Shown: positions 42,655-51,636 of the stretch, piece after piece
Layout: each line of letters begins with the position of its first letter
How positions within the stretch are numbered: the stretch's first letter is position 1
Assembly (NCBI RefSeq): GCF_002920575.1
Contig: NZ_PQSQ01000006.1
Coordinates: 1-64,000 of the forward strand
Reading direction: 5' to 3'
From: Streptomyces sp. Ru73
Lineage (GTDB): Bacteria; Actinomycetota; Actinomycetes; Streptomycetales; Streptomycetaceae
DNA: 64,000 nucleotides
Notes under the pieces: generated by a model
Databases searched by the model: none
What the model saw: the letters and a program-made list of their open reading frames with translations, nothing else
What the model was told of the DNA's origin: nothing
Translations under genes and position numbers: made by a program

Positions 42655-43365
42655 TCACCGCCCGGCAGCGTCCACGTCCTCCGCGTCCTCCGCACCGTCC
42701 GTCGTCGGCCCCTGGAGCCGGGCCATGGCGGAGCTCATGTGCGCGTGCAGGATGGCCAGTGCCGCTTCGGTGTCGGCGCGTTCGATGGCGTCGACGATGG
42801 GCGCGTGGTGGGCCGCCGACATGGTGAGTTCGCGCTGTTCGCCGGCCGCGCTCATCACGACGACGCGGGTGGGTCCCTCCAGGTGGCGCCAGGTGGTCAC
42901 CAGCATCGAGTTCTCCGACAGCTCGCACAGCCGGAGATGGAAGGCGAGGTCGGCCTCCATCTGCGCCGCGAGATCGCCGGGCGACTCGAACGCCTTCTCC
43001 AGGCGCTGCAGGGCCTCGCGCAGCGCGGACACCGCCGCGCCGCGGTCGGGGGAGGCGATGACCTGGGCCACGGCGAGCCCTTCGAGGGCCTCGCGGACCT
43101 GGAACAGCTCGCGTACCTCGCGCGGGGACAGGGCTCGCACCCGGAGCATGCCCCGGGCGCCCGCGACGACCAGCCCCTCCTGCTGGAGGTGGCGCAGCGC
43201 TTCGCGCACGGTGCCGCGGCTGACCGACATGCGGGAGGCGATCTCCACCTCGCCCAGGTGGTCTCCGGGCCGGTACTGACCGGTGGTGATCGCGGCGCGC
43301 AGGGCCACCAGGGCGCGTTCGCGCAGCGTCGACCGGTCGAGATTCGGCAGGGCCGGTACGGTCAC
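42655..43365 (-). CDS. GntR-family (FadR/FCD) transcriptional regulator
   Basis: Effector-responsive repressor, 236 residues. The GntR helix-turn-helix is YRPGDHLGEVEIASRMSVSR, GTVREALRHLQQEGLV (residues ~30-65), and the FCD ligand domain follows (LFQVREALEGLAVAQV, MEADLAFHLRLCELSENSML). I start it at GTG 43365 with GAAGGGGGA upstream; an in-frame ATG at 43413 would overlap the operator. It is divergent from the MFS-transketolase operon, which it should control through the two palindromes between them. Confidence 0.9.
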   Translation of the reverse strand: MTVPALPNLDRSTLRERALVALRAAITTGQYRPGDHLGEVEIASRMSVSRGTVREALRHLQQEGLVVAGARGMLRVRALSPREVRELFQVREALEGLAVAQVIASPDRGAAVSALREALQRLEKAFESPGDLAAQMEADLAFHLRLCELSENSMLVTTWRHLEGPTRVVVMSAAGEQRELTMSAAHHAPIVDAIERADTEAALAILHAHMSSAMARLQGPTTDGAEDAEDVDAAGR

Positions 43366-43401
43366 GGCCGTTTCCCCCTTCAGCGTTGTACGGCTTCGAA
43401 A

Positions 43402-43421
43402 GTCTACTGTCAACAGTCAAC
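43402..43421. promoter_or_regulatory. GntR operator, imperfect copy
   Basis: GTCTACTGTCAACAGTCAAC matches the perfect operator at 43480-43499 at all but 3 positions (one arm is degenerate). It lies 37 bases upstream of the GntR start and could serve autoregulation. Confidence 0.7.
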
Positions 43422-43479
43422 TTCCGATCGTCCGAGGCGTTGACAAGCACCATCGCGGCACTCAGTATCGACACCGCCT

Positions 43480-43499
43480 GTTGACTGTTAACAGTCAAC
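43480..43499. promoter_or_regulatory. GntR operator, perfect 20-bp palindrome
   Basis: GTTGACTGTTAACAGTCAAC is perfectly symmetrical and contains TTGACT, a possible -35. It lies 37 bases before the MFS start, ideal for repression of the catabolic operon by the divergent GntR protein. Confidence 0.85.
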
Positions 43500-43536
43500 A
43501 TTGCAGGCAGGTGCACTGCGATCAAGGAGGATCCGC

Positions 43537-44919
43537 ATGGTCAGCTCCATGCCACCGCCCCCGCCACCACCCGCCCGGCCACGGGCCGAGGGCTCACCGG
43601 AACGCCGCAGGGTCGCCGTCGGCTGTGGTGTCGGCGCGGTCATCGAGACGTACGACTTCATCGGCTTCGGCACGGCGGCGGCGCTCTACTTCGGGGACGT
43701 CTTCTTCCCCGGGTCCGAACCGCTGGCCGCGCTGCTGCTGTCCTTCGCCACGCTGGGCATCGGCTTCGCCGCCCGGCCGCTGGGCGGCATCATCGCCGGC
43801 CACCTCGGCGACCGGATCGGCCGCAAGCCGGTCCTCGTCGGCTCCCTGCTGATCATGGGCGTTGCCACCGTACTCATCGGCTGCCTGCCCACGTATCAGA
43901 TGGTCGGCCTCTGGGCGCCGGTGCTGCTGGTCATCGTGCGCGTCGTCCAGGGCCTCGCCTTCGGTGCCGAGTGGGGCGGCGCCATCCTGATGACCTTCGA
44001 GCACGCCCCCTGGCGCAAGCGCGGCCTCTACACCGGCATCACCCAGGCGGGCTTCCCCGTCGGCCTGCTGCTCTCCAACCTCGCCTTCCTGGTCAGCACC
44101 CGCACGCTGGACGGCTCCTGGGCCTGGCGGGTCCCCTTCCTGCTCAGCGCCGTACTGATCGCCGTCGGCATCGCCATCCGGCTGAAGATCGACGAATCGC
44201 CGGAGTTCGAGGAGCTCAAGGAGTCCGGCCAGGTCGCCAGGAATCCGCTGCTGGAAGTGGTGCGCGAGGACTGGCGCAACGTGGTGCGCGCCTTCTGCCT
44301 GCGGACCACCGAGACCGCCGGCTACGCGGTCTCCGTCACCTTCGTCCTGTCCTACCTCGACGACGGCACCGCACCGGACGTACCGGGCACCGTCTCCCTC
44401 ACGGCCCTGGTGACGGCCGCCGCGCTCGGCATCCTCGCCACCACCGGCTGGGGCGCGCTCTCCGACCGCGTCGGGCGGCGCCCGGTGTACCTGCTGGGCT
44501 CGGCGGTCACCCTGCTGTGGGGCGTCCCGATGTTCCTGCTGGTCGGCACCGGGAGCGCGGTGCTGGTCCTGCTCACGTTCGTGGTCAGCTACTGCGTCTG
44601 CCAGAACGCACTGGCAGGCGTTCAAGGCGCCTGGTTCTCCGAGCTGTTCGCCACCAAGACCCGCACCGCCGGCACCTCCCTCGCGTACCAGCTCTCCGCG
44701 GTCGTCTCCGGCTTCACCCCCATGATCGCCACCGCCCTGTACTCCGCCACCGGCTGGGCGGGCCCCGCCGTCCTGTTCAGCGCGTACGGGCTGCTCGGTC
44801 TGCTGGCCACGCTGACCACCCGCGAGACCTGGGGCCCGGCGGACCGGGCGCAGGCCGGCCGTGCCGCGAGCGGAACCCCGGCAACGGTGGCCGCCTCCGC
44901 CGGCACCGGCGGCGGCTGA
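43537..44919 (+). CDS. MFS transporter, metabolite:proton symporter (MHS) type
   Basis: Proton-coupled importer of 460 residues with 12 helices. The MHS hallmarks are VIETYDFIGFGTAAALYFGD at the first helix, GGIIAGHLGDRIGRKPVLVG and QGLAFGAEWGGAILMTFEHA, and the second-half motif GALSDRVGRRPVYLLG. MHS members carry shikimate, proline, citrate, or dicarboxylates. The ATG has an AAGGAGGATCC site. It is the first gene of the GntR-controlled operon, so it probably imports the substrate that the transketolase and dehydrogenase then use. Confidence 0.92.
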   Translation: MVSSMPPPPPPPARPRAEGSPERRRVAVGCGVGAVIETYDFIGFGTAAALYFGDVFFPGSEPLAALLLSFATLGIGFAARPLGGIIAGHLGDRIGRKPVLVGSLLIMGVATVLIGCLPTYQMVGLWAPVLLVIVRVVQGLAFGAEWGGAILMTFEHAPWRKRGLYTGITQAGFPVGLLLSNLAFLVSTRTLDGSWAWRVPFLLSAVLIAVGIAIRLKIDESPEFEELKESGQVARNPLLEVVREDWRNVVRAFCLRTTETAGYAVSVTFVLSYLDDGTAPDVPGTVSLTALVTAAALGILATTGWGALSDRVGRRPVYLLGSAVTLLWGVPMFLLVGTGSAVLVLLTFVVSYCVCQNALAGVQGAWFSELFATKTRTAGTSLAYQLSAVVSGFTPMIATALYSATGWAGPAVLFSAYGLLGLLATLTTRETWGPADRAQAGRAASGTPATVAASAGTGGG

Positions 44920-45001
44920 CCGGCACCGCCCCGCACACCCGACGGCCCCGGCGCCCGGCGGCCCGGCCCGCCGTTCCCTCTTCACCAAGGAGCACGCAAG
45001 A

Positions 45002-45913
45002 GTGACCACCACCGACCCCGCACCCGCACCCGTGGCCGGCGCCGACGGCTCCGGACCGGCCGGCCGCGCACAACGCCTCGACGCGCTGCGCGACGCGGCG
45101 TACCGCATCCGGCGGCACGCCCTGGACATGGGCGAGGTCCAGGGCCAGGGCTACATCGGCCAGGCGCTCGGCGTCGCCGACATCCTCGCCGTCGCCTACA
45201 AGGACGTACTCAACCACCGCCCCGAAGAGCCGGGTTGGCCGGAGCGCGACCGCTTCCTGCTCTCCATCGGCCACTACGCCATCGCCCTGTACGCGGCGCT
45301 CGCCGAAGCCGGTGTCCTCGACACCGACGAGCTGACGACGTACGGCAGCGACGACTCACGGCTGCCCATGTCCGGCATGGCCTCCTACACCCCCGGCATG
45401 GAGATCTCCGGCGGCTCGCTCGGCCACGGCCTCGGCGTCGCGACGGGCATGGCCCTCGGCCTGCGCCACCGGGGCAGCCCGGCCCGCGTCTACAACCTGC
45501 TCTCCGACGGCGAGCTGGACGAGGGCTCCACCTGGGAGGCCGCGCTGGCCTGCGCCCACCACGGCCTGGACAACGTCACCGCCATCGTCGACGTCAACGC
45601 GCTCCAGGCGGACGGTCCCACCGCGGGCGTGCTGCGCACCGAGCCCGTCACCGCGAAGTGGGAGGCGTTCGGCTGGCGCGCGCTCCGCGTGGACGGCAAC
45701 GACATCGACGCGCTCGTCACCGCCTTCGACGCCCTGCGTGCCCACCGCGGCTCGCCCTCCGTCCTGGTCTGCGACACCCGCATCGGGCACGGCGTACCCC
45801 TGCTGGAGACCCGGGAGAAGGCGCACTTCATGCGGGTCGGCGAGGACGAGTGGCAGATCGCGCGCGACCAGCTGGACCAGACCCACCGCACCCGGAAGGG
45901 AACCGACGCATGA
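45002..45913 (+). CDS. Transketolase, N-terminal subunit
   Basis: Thiamine-diphosphate-binding half of a split transketolase, 303 residues. Key segments are IGQALGVADILAVAYKDVL, DRFLLSIGHYAIALYAALAE, GGSLGHGLGVATGMALGLRH, and the TPP motif SDGELDEGSTWEAALACAHH through NVTAIVDVNALQADG. GTG 45002 follows AAGGAG. The C-terminal half is a separate gene overlapping by 4 bases. Split forms typically act in sugar or sugar-acid catabolism. Confidence 0.93.
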   Translation: MTTTDPAPAPVAGADGSGPAGRAQRLDALRDAAYRIRRHALDMGEVQGQGYIGQALGVADILAVAYKDVLNHRPEEPGWPERDRFLLSIGHYAIALYAALAEAGVLDTDELTTYGSDDSRLPMSGMASYTPGMEISGGSLGHGLGVATGMALGLRHRGSPARVYNLLSDGELDEGSTWEAALACAHHGLDNVTAIVDVNALQADGPTAGVLRTEPVTAKWEAFGWRALRVDGNDIDALVTAFDALRAHRGSPSVLVCDTRIGHGVPLLETREKAHFMRVGEDEWQIARDQLDQTHRTRKGTDA

Positions 45914-46908
45914 CCGCCCGCGCAACGGCCGCCCCGCGCAGGCTCACCACCTCGGCGATGATCGCCTCCATCGCGGAGGAGGGCCAGCGCACCACGAAGG
46001 CGCCCTTCGGCCACGCGCTGGCCCGGCTGGCCGAGGAACGCCCGGAGATCGTCGGACTCTCCGCCGACCTGGCCAAGTACACCGACATGCATGTCTTCCG
46101 CGAGGCCCACCCGGACCGGTTCTTCCAGATGGGCATGGCCGAACAGTCGATGCTGGGCGCCGCCGCCGGCCTCGCGGAGGTGGGCCTGACCCCCTTCGCC
46201 TCCACCTACTCCGTCTTCGCCACCCGCCGCGCGTACGACTTCCTCTGCCTGGACATCGCCGAGCCCGGCCTCAACGTCAACGTGGTCGGCGCGCTGCCCG
46301 GCCTCACCACCGGCTACGGCCCCAGCCACCAGGCCACCGAGGATCTCGCCATCCTGCGCGGCATGCCGGGGCTGACCATCGTCGACCCGGCCGACTCGGT
46401 GGACATCGAGCAGGCCGTACCGGCCCTGGCCGCCACCCCGGGCCCGACGTACCTGCGGCTGCTGCGCGGTGCCGTGCCCACCGTGCTCGACGAGTACGAC
46501 TACCGCTTCGAGCTGGGCAAGGCGGCGGAGCTGCGCACCGGCCGCGACGTGCTCTTCATCTCCACCGGCCTGATGACGACCCGCGCGCTGACCGCCGCGC
46601 AGGAACTGGCGGCCGACCACATCGACGCGGCCGTCCTGCACGTCCCCACCGTCAAGCCGCTGGACACCGAGGCGATCCTGCGCGAGACGGCGAAGGGCCG
46701 CCTCGTGGTGACCCTGGAGAACCACACCGTCATCGGCGGCCTGGCCGAGTCCGTCGCGTCCTGCCTGGCGTTCGCCGGCGCGGGCGTGCGCATCGTGCCG
46801 ATCGGCCTGCCCGACGCGTTCCTGGCCGCGGGCGCGCTGCCCACCCTGCACGACCGCTACGGCCTGTCCGTCGCCGCCATCAAGGCGCGCGTACGGGAGG
46901 AACTGTGA
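45910..46908 (+). CDS. Transketolase, C-terminal subunit
   Basis: Second half of the split transketolase, 332 residues, with the pyrimidine-binding domain (EIVGLSADLAKYTDMHVF, FQMGMAEQSMLGAAAGLAEV with the catalytic Glu), the AFASTYSVFATRRAYDFL-like segment seen here as TPFASTYSVFATRRAYDFL, and the C-terminal domain (VLFISTGLMTTRALTAAQEL). The ATG overlaps the N-terminal subunit stop and the stop overlaps the next GTG, so a coupled heteromer is expected. Confidence 0.93.
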   Translation: MTARATAAPRRLTTSAMIASIAEEGQRTTKAPFGHALARLAEERPEIVGLSADLAKYTDMHVFREAHPDRFFQMGMAEQSMLGAAAGLAEVGLTPFASTYSVFATRRAYDFLCLDIAEPGLNVNVVGALPGLTTGYGPSHQATEDLAILRGMPGLTIVDPADSVDIEQAVPALAATPGPTYLRLLRGAVPTVLDEYDYRFELGKAAELRTGRDVLFISTGLMTTRALTAAQELAADHIDAAVLHVPTVKPLDTEAILRETAKGRLVVTLENHTVIGGLAESVASCLAFAGAGVRIVPIGLPDAFLAAGALPTLHDRYGLSVAAIKARVREEL

Positions 46909-47774
46909 CCAGCTCCCTTATTGCGGGTCTCGATCCGCGGGTCGGCTGCAGCACCATCACACTGCGCGGCCTTCCCCTGGACCGGGCCCTGCGGCACATC
47001 TCGGAGGCCGGTTTCGGCGAGGTGGATCTCGGCGCGCTGCCCGGAGTGTGCGACCACGTTCCCGTACCGCTGCCCGAGGACCACGTCGAGCCGCTGGCCG
47101 AGACGGTCCGGGCGAGCGGGCTGCGCGTACGCACCGTCAACGCGGACATCGGCCCGCCGGCAGAGCTGGCGGCGGAGCCCGCGCCCATCGAGGAGCGGCT
47201 GCGCCCGCTGGTGCGCCTGGCCCTGCTGGTCGGTGCCCCGGCCCTCACCCTGCCGTGCGGAGCACACGGTACGCACACCCCTGCCCACGAGGAGGGGCCC
47301 GCCATTCAGGCGGTCGCACAGGCCCTGTCCTTCGCGGCGCGGACCGTGACCGCCGAGGGACCGGCCCTGTACGTCGAGGCACCGCACCTGTTCCGGCTCT
47401 GCCACGACCTGCCCCGCGCCCGGCAGTTGGCAGAGGCCCTGGGCAGTGCGCCGGTCGGACTCGTCCTGGACACCAGCCATGTCGTGGCCGCCGGCGGCGA
47501 CTGCGTCGAGGCCGCGCGTGCCTTCGGCGAGCGGCTGACCCACGTCCATCTGCGGGACGCCGTACCGGGCGACATCCACCGCAGCATCGGCCGCGGCGAC
47601 GTGGACTTCGCCGCGCTCATCCACCACCTGGAGGCGGCCGGTTACGACGGCCACTACAGCCTCGAACTCGAAACCCACGACGTACCGGACGACCGGCGCC
47701 CCGCCGAGGCCGCCCGGGCAGGCGCGGCGATCTCCGGCCTGCTGCGGGCCGCGCCCCGCCCCACCACCCGCTGA
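46905..47774 (+). CDS. Sugar phosphate isomerase/epimerase (TIM barrel, IolE/Hyi-like)
   Basis: AP-endonuclease-2-type TIM barrel, 289 residues. Visible metal-site segments are the Glu near EVDLGALPG, the VEAPHLFRLCH strand with Glu and His, LVLDTSHVVAAGG with Asp and His, and the GRGDVDFAALIHHL...SLELET end with a Glu (given in short form). This family isomerises or epimerises sugars and sugar acids. The GTG start overlaps the transketolase stop by 4 bases. It is the third enzyme gene of the operon. Confidence 0.87.
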   Translation: MTSSLIAGLDPRVGCSTITLRGLPLDRALRHISEAGFGEVDLGALPGVCDHVPVPLPEDHVEPLAETVRASGLRVRTVNADIGPPAELAAEPAPIEERLRPLVRLALLVGAPALTLPCGAHGTHTPAHEEGPAIQAVAQALSFAARTVTAEGPALYVEAPHLFRLCHDLPRARQLAEALGSAPVGLVLDTSHVVAAGGDCVEAARAFGERLTHVHLRDAVPGDIHRSIGRGDVDFAALIHHLEAAGYDGHYSLELETHDVPDDRRPAEAARAGAAISGLLRAAPRPTTR

Positions 47775-47799
47775 ACCACCCACTGAACCACCCACTGAA
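47771..47799. repeat. 12-bp tandem repeat before the SDR gene
   Basis: CTGAACCACCCA is repeated at 47771-47782 and 47783-47794, and a third partial copy CTGAAC follows. It begins with the isomerase stop region and keeps the SDR ribosome site (CGGAGGA) clear. It has no known role. Confidence 0.8.
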
Positions 47800-47815
47800 C
47801 CCGGAGGACACCGCC

Positions 47816-48586
47816 ATGAGCACCCCCGTCACCCCTGCCCGTACCGCCCTCGTCACCGGCGCCGGATCGCGGCGCGGCATCGGCCGGGCCACCGCGCACG
47901 CACTGGCCGCCGACGGCTACCACATAGCCGTCCTCGACCTGGACAAGGATGCCGCGCAGGAAGCCGCCGAGGAGGTGGCGGCGGCCCACGGCGTGCAGGC
48001 GCTGGGCCTGGCGGCCGACGTCACCGACGCGGAGGCGGTGCACACCGCCGTGCAGGCCGCCGAGGCCGCGCTGCCGCCGCTCGGCGCGCTGGTCAACAAC
48101 GCCGGCATCACCTCGCCGACCCGCTTCCTCGACGTCTCGGCCGAGGAGTGGGACCGCATCTTCGACGTCAACGTCCGCGGCACCTTCCTCGTCACCCGCC
48201 GGGTCGCCCCCGGCATGGCCGAACGCGGCTTCGGCCGGATCGTCCACCTGTCGTCGGTCTCGGCCGAACGCGGCGGCGGTGTCTTCGGCGGCGTTGCCTA
48301 CTCGGCCGCCAAGGCCGCCCTGCTCGGCTTCTCCCGCGCCCTGGCCAGGGAACTCGGCCCCGCCGGCGTCACCGTCAACTCCGTGGCACCCGGGCTGATC
48401 GACACCGACATCACCGCCGGCAAGCTCGACCCCGCACGCAAGGCCGCCATGATCGAGGACATCCCCGCCCGCCGCGCCGGCAGCGTCACCGACGTCGCCG
48501 ACGTGATCGCCTTCCTCGCCCGCCCGGCCTCCGGCTACCTCACCGGCGTCACCTACGACATCAACGGCGGGTCGCACATCCACTGA
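47816..48586 (+). CDS. Short-chain dehydrogenase/reductase
   Basis: NAD(P)-dependent dehydrogenase, 256 residues. Motifs are TGAGSRRGIGRATAHA, LVNNAGITSPTRF, VHLSSVSAERGGGVFGG with the catalytic Ser, and the Tyr-Lys in YSAAKAALLG. C-terminus is YLTGVTYDINGGSH. CGGAGGA precedes ATG 47816. It is the last gene of the GntR-regulated operon and would interconvert a sugar or sugar acid and its keto form. Confidence 0.92.
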   Translation: MSTPVTPARTALVTGAGSRRGIGRATAHALAADGYHIAVLDLDKDAAQEAAEEVAAAHGVQALGLAADVTDAEAVHTAVQAAEAALPPLGALVNNAGITSPTRFLDVSAEEWDRIFDVNVRGTFLVTRRVAPGMAERGFGRIVHLSSVSAERGGGVFGGVAYSAAKAALLGFSRALARELGPAGVTVNSVAPGLIDTDITAGKLDPARKAAMIEDIPARRAGSVTDVADVIAFLARPASGYLTGVTYDINGGSHIH

Positions 48587-48610
48587 GGTTGCGCTCATCG
48601 CCGGGGCCGG

Positions 48611-49831
48611 TCATGGCCGGGGCCGGCCTCCGGCCCGGTGGCGACGGAGCGGGATGCGGTCGAGGTCGTTGCCCACCACGACCCGGCCGCTGAACCCCCG
48701 TTGGGCGCGGCGTCTCCACGACGCGTCGGAGACCAGGAAGGTGTCCGCCGGGACGAGGTGGGTGAGCACCAGGGTGGCGACCCCGCAGCGTTCCGCGAGG
48801 GGGCCGATCAGGGTGACGTCGGTGTGCGCAGCGGCGAAGTGGTCGAGCAGCGCCTGGCCGTACCCCGTGCTGTTCCGGTAGAAGTCGAGGTCGATGACCT
48901 CGTGCACGAGGACGTCGGCACCGCGGGCCAGCCGTACGACGTTGTCGGACGGAGCGGTGTCCCCGGAGAACACCACCGAACCGTCCGGGGTGTCGAACCG
49001 GTAGGCGAAGCACGGGAAGACCAGGCCGTGCGGGACGAGCACGGCGGTGACGCGCACCGTGCCGTCGTCCATGACCAGGAACGGCTCCATGTCCGGAGCC
49101 CGGTTCCGCAACGGGTCGGCGCCCACGTCCGGCAGCTCGATCTCGTGCACCCGCGCGGCCCCGCCGGGGCCCGGCGCACCGGACTCGCGCAGGAAGATGT
49201 TGCAGCTGTAGGCGTTGGCCTCGACCGACTTGTCCGTCAGGCCCTTGAGGCCGGGGGTGGGGTCGGCCGGGTCGATGGTCGCCGGTGGTTGCGAGCCGTG
49301 GGCGGGCGGCAGCGCCCCCGCGGGGCCGGGACCGTAGGCGTCGAAGGGCGTGCGGATCGCGTCCCCGACGTCGTTGACGCCGTGCGCCGCCAGCAGCAGG
49401 AAGTTGGCGTAGTCGGCGGTGTGGTCGGCGTGCAGATGGGTGAGGAACACGGAGTCGAGGTCCCGGAACCGCAGCCCGGTACGGCCGTACTGGGTGACGG
49501 CCGAGCGGCCGCAGTCGACGACGTGGACCCGGCCGCGTACGGACAGCGCCGAGGCCGTGCCGGTACGGGTCGTGACGGGCGGCGGCCCGCCCGCCGTGCC
49601 GAGCAGGAAGAGTACGGACTCGGCGTCGTCGGGCGGCGCGGGGCGGACGGGCGCCGGTGCGGCGGCCGCTGCGGGCTGAGCGGTGCCGAGCGCGGCGGTA
49701 CCACCGGTGGCGAGCGCCGCGGCCGAGGTGCCCAGCAGCCGGCGCCGGGTGAGCGCCGAGCCGTCGCGTGGGGCGGGGCCGGGCGCTGCGGAGAGTGGGC
49801 GGGCAGGCTGCGCACGCTGAGAAGACGACAT
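48611..49831 (-). CDS. Tat-secreted metallo-beta-lactamase-fold hydrolase
   Basis: Secreted metal-dependent hydrolase, 406 residues. The N-terminus carries a twin-arginine signal (ALTRRRLLGTSAAALATGG). The MBL metal motif is FLTHLHADHTADYANF, with later ligands in VVFSGDTAPSDNVV and LVLTHLVPAD. Family members of this layout include phosphodiesterases and type III arylsulfatases such as AtsA of Pseudoalteromonas. Being next to a TauD-type gene and the sulfatase island makes sulfate-ester hydrolysis worth testing, but that is inference. Of two adjacent ATGs I use 49831, which has a GGGAG at better spacing. Confidence 0.87.
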   Translation of the reverse strand: MSSSQRAQPARPLSAAPGPAPRDGSALTRRRLLGTSAAALATGGTAALGTAQPAAAAAPAPVRPAPPDDAESVLFLLGTAGGPPPVTTRTGTASALSVRGRVHVVDCGRSAVTQYGRTGLRFRDLDSVFLTHLHADHTADYANFLLLAAHGVNDVGDAIRTPFDAYGPGPAGALPPAHGSQPPATIDPADPTPGLKGLTDKSVEANAYSCNIFLRESGAPGPGGAARVHEIELPDVGADPLRNRAPDMEPFLVMDDGTVRVTAVLVPHGLVFPCFAYRFDTPDGSVVFSGDTAPSDNVVRLARGADVLVHEVIDLDFYRNSTGYGQALLDHFAAAHTDVTLIGPLAERCGVATLVLTHLVPADTFLVSDASWRRRAQRGFSGRVVVGNDLDRIPLRRHRAGGRPRP

Positions 49832-49937
49832 GACCATGGCTCCCGGGAGGCGTGGACGGGTCCCGGCGAGCATAGAGATAGTTAAGCCCTTAGGGAATGC
49901 CCTTGGGGAACGGTCTTCACGCCTCCGGCTTCCGGCG

Positions 49938-49972
49938 CCGCGGCGGCCCACTGAGGCGTGGGGCCGCCGCGG
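49938..49972. terminator. 12-bp stem terminator of the TauD-type gene
   Basis: Arms 49938-49949 and 49961-49972 (CCGCGGCGGCCC and its complement) with an 11-base loop, just after the stop of the leftward dioxygenase gene. Confidence 0.75.
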
Positions 49973-50000
49973 TGTCGGGGCGGCGCGACCGGTCGGGGTC

Positions 50001-50942
50001 CTACGCCGCGGTGGTGGCGCCCGAGGCCGGGCCGAAGGCGGGGGCGGGGATGCGCTCGGGGGAGAGCAGGACCGAGGGCCGGCCGTCCACGCCCTTGGGC
50101 ACGTCGCCGTCGACGGTGACCCGGCGGAGCTTGCGCGGGTGGTCGTCGGAGTCGTCGACGCCGTAGTGCTGCGTGGCGCGGTTGTCCCAGATCGCCACGT
50201 CGCCCACCTGCCACTGCCAGCGCACGGTGTTCTCCGGCCGCTCGACGTGGGCCTGGAAGAGGTTCAGCAGGGCGCGCGAGTCGGCGCCGGTGAGGCCGAC
50301 GAAGCGCTGCAGGAAGTTGCCCAGCAGCAGCGTGCGTTCGCCGGTCTCCGGGTGCACGCGCACCACCGGGTGCTCGGTGCGGAACGTGGTCGAGGTGAAG
50401 ACCTCGCGGTAGTGGGACAGCTGCTCGGGCACCGGGTTGGGGCGGAGCGCGGCGTAGTCGTAGTCGTTGGTGTGCTCGGCGCGGAGGCTGTCGGCCAGGG
50501 CGCGAAGCGGCGCGGGCAGGTTGCTGTACGCGGTCGCGGTGTTGGCCCACAGGGTGTTGCCGCCGTAGGGCGGGATGACGACGGCGCGGAGGATGGAGAA
50601 GGCCGGGTAGGCGGGGACGAAGGTGACGTCGGTGTGCCACTGGTTGGCCCGGCCGCCGTGGTCGGAGTCGATGCCGAGGGAGTAACGGCCGTCCGCCGAG
50701 GGGACGGTGGGGTGCGCGACCGGGTCGCCGAGGAGCCTGCCGAACGCCTCGTGGCTCTCCTCGTCCAGGTGGTGCTGGTCGCGGAAGAAGACGACCTTGT
50801 GCTCCAGCAGGGCGGCGCGGATGGCGGCCACCGTCTCCGGCGCGAGGTCGCCGCCGAGGCGTACTCCGGAGACGACGGCGCCGAGGCGGCCGCCGACCTT
50901 CTGCACGGTGAGCTGCGCGGGCGCGGACGTGGTGGAGGTCAT
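50001..50942 (-). CDS. TauD/AtsK-type 2-oxoglutarate dioxygenase
   Basis: Fe(II)/2-oxoglutarate dioxygenase of 313 residues that hydroxylates a sulfonate or alkyl sulfate so that sulfite or sulfate is released. Iron motif [16 protein letters not shown] (HxD) is near residue 105, the distal His in [11 protein letters not shown] near residue 265, and the 2-oxoglutarate Arg in [11 protein letters not shown]. The N-terminal [18 protein letters not shown] is typical of TauD and AtsK. Alkyl sulfates fit the neighbouring sulfatase. The upstream region contains a Cys-bearing leader peptide, so expression probably responds to cysteine supply. Confidence 0.9.
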   Translation of the reverse strand: MTSTTSAPAQLTVQKVGGRLGAVVSGVRLGGDLAPETVAAIRAALLEHKVVFFRDQHHLDEESHEAFGRLLGDPVAHPTVPSADGRYSLGIDSDHGGRANQWHTDVTFVPAYPAFSILRAVVIPPYGGNTLWANTATAYSNLPAPLRALADSLRAEHTNDYDYAALRPNPVPEQLSHYREVFTSTTFRTEHPVVRVHPETGERTLLLGNFLQRFVGLTGADSRALLNLFQAHVERPENTVRWQWQVGDVAIWDNRATQHYGVDDSDDHPRKLRRVTVDGDVPKGVDGRPSVLLSPERIPAPAFGPASGATTAA

Positions 50943-51269
50943 GACGGGGGTCCCTTCGGGGAAGCGGGCGGGGGTGAGCGGGCAGGGGGCGGACGGGAGC
51001 GGTGCGGGCGGGCATCGGTACGTACGGGCACCGGTGCGGGCGGGTATGGGCGGTCCGGGCGGGTGCCGGTGGTCCGGGCGGTCCGGGCGGTCCGGGCGTC
51101 CAGGGTGGTGCGGGAGGTGCGGGCGGCCCGGGATTGATTCGACTCGGAGCGGAAGTAATTACGGCGCGCGGCGGCCGGGACGCGGACGCGCGATGAACGC
51201 GTGAGGGACGCGGTGTACGGAGCCGGAAGGAGCAGGGCGCTCAGCCGCAGTGCAAGGAGCAGGGCGCTC
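50943..51269 (-). promoter_or_regulatory. Leader-to-tauD spacer with 9-bp tandem repeats
   Basis: 327 bases between the leader peptide and the dioxygenase gene. GGTCCGGGC occurs at 51052-51060 and three times in tandem at 51071-51097 (51071-51079, 51080-51088, 51089-51097). The region reads as an untranslated leader that could form alternative G-C stems; an attenuation role is inference. Confidence 0.55.
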
Positions 51270-51371
51270 AGCGGCAGCGCGTCGCGCCGGAGCGGCTCGT
51301 ACACGCCGCCGAGGCGAGGCGCCCCAGGTCGATGTGGAGCCGCGGGACGAGAACGGTCGTCGCGGTCATGA
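51270..51371 (-). CDS. Cysteine-containing leader peptide upstream of the dioxygenase
   Basis: 33-residue ORF that starts MTATTVLVPRLHIDLGRLAS and ends AACTSRSGATRCR (Cys23 and Cys32). It matches the actinobacterial leader-peptide pattern LVxRxHIDLxRxAS..C found before sulfur uptake and cysteine genes. It lies upstream of a TauD/AtsK-type gene on the same strand. ATG 51371 is 7 bases after a putative -10, so the transcript would be leaderless. Ribosome pausing at Cys codons probably sets downstream expression; that mechanism is known for similar leaders in mycobacteria but not shown here. Confidence 0.75.
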
Positions 51372-51378
51372 CCGGGAG

Positions 51379-51408
51379 CGTGGCAGTGCCCGCGGAAGCG
51401 CGTCAAGC
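51379..51408 (-). promoter_or_regulatory. Promoter of the left leader peptide
   Basis: Reading leftwards: TTGACG (complement of 51403-51408), an 18-base spacer ending GGGCACTGC, and CACGCT as a weak -10 (complement of 51379-51384), then 7 bases to the ATG. The GCGGGCACTG core is shared with the other leader promoter at 52896. Confidence 0.6.
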
Positions 51409-51636
51409 GCCGGTGGCCTCCCCGCAGGGCCCGCGCGGATGATTCAATCGGCGTCCGAGCCGGGGCAGTCGTGCCCCGCGCCCACCCCCGTAGAACCCGC
51501 TCCCACCTGCGGATACGGCCGGTGCTTACGGGTGGCGGGGGAGCGCGGCCGGCGCTCGGGCACCCGTCGCCGCACCGGCGGCGGAATTTCACACTGCGGC
51601 AATACGGCAGCCCGCGGGAACGAGGAAGGCCGACCG

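Noticed and set aside
47771..47799. Tandem repeat as a possible CRISPR or regulatory array
   Set aside because: Only two and a half 12-base copies without spacers; simple slippage is enough.
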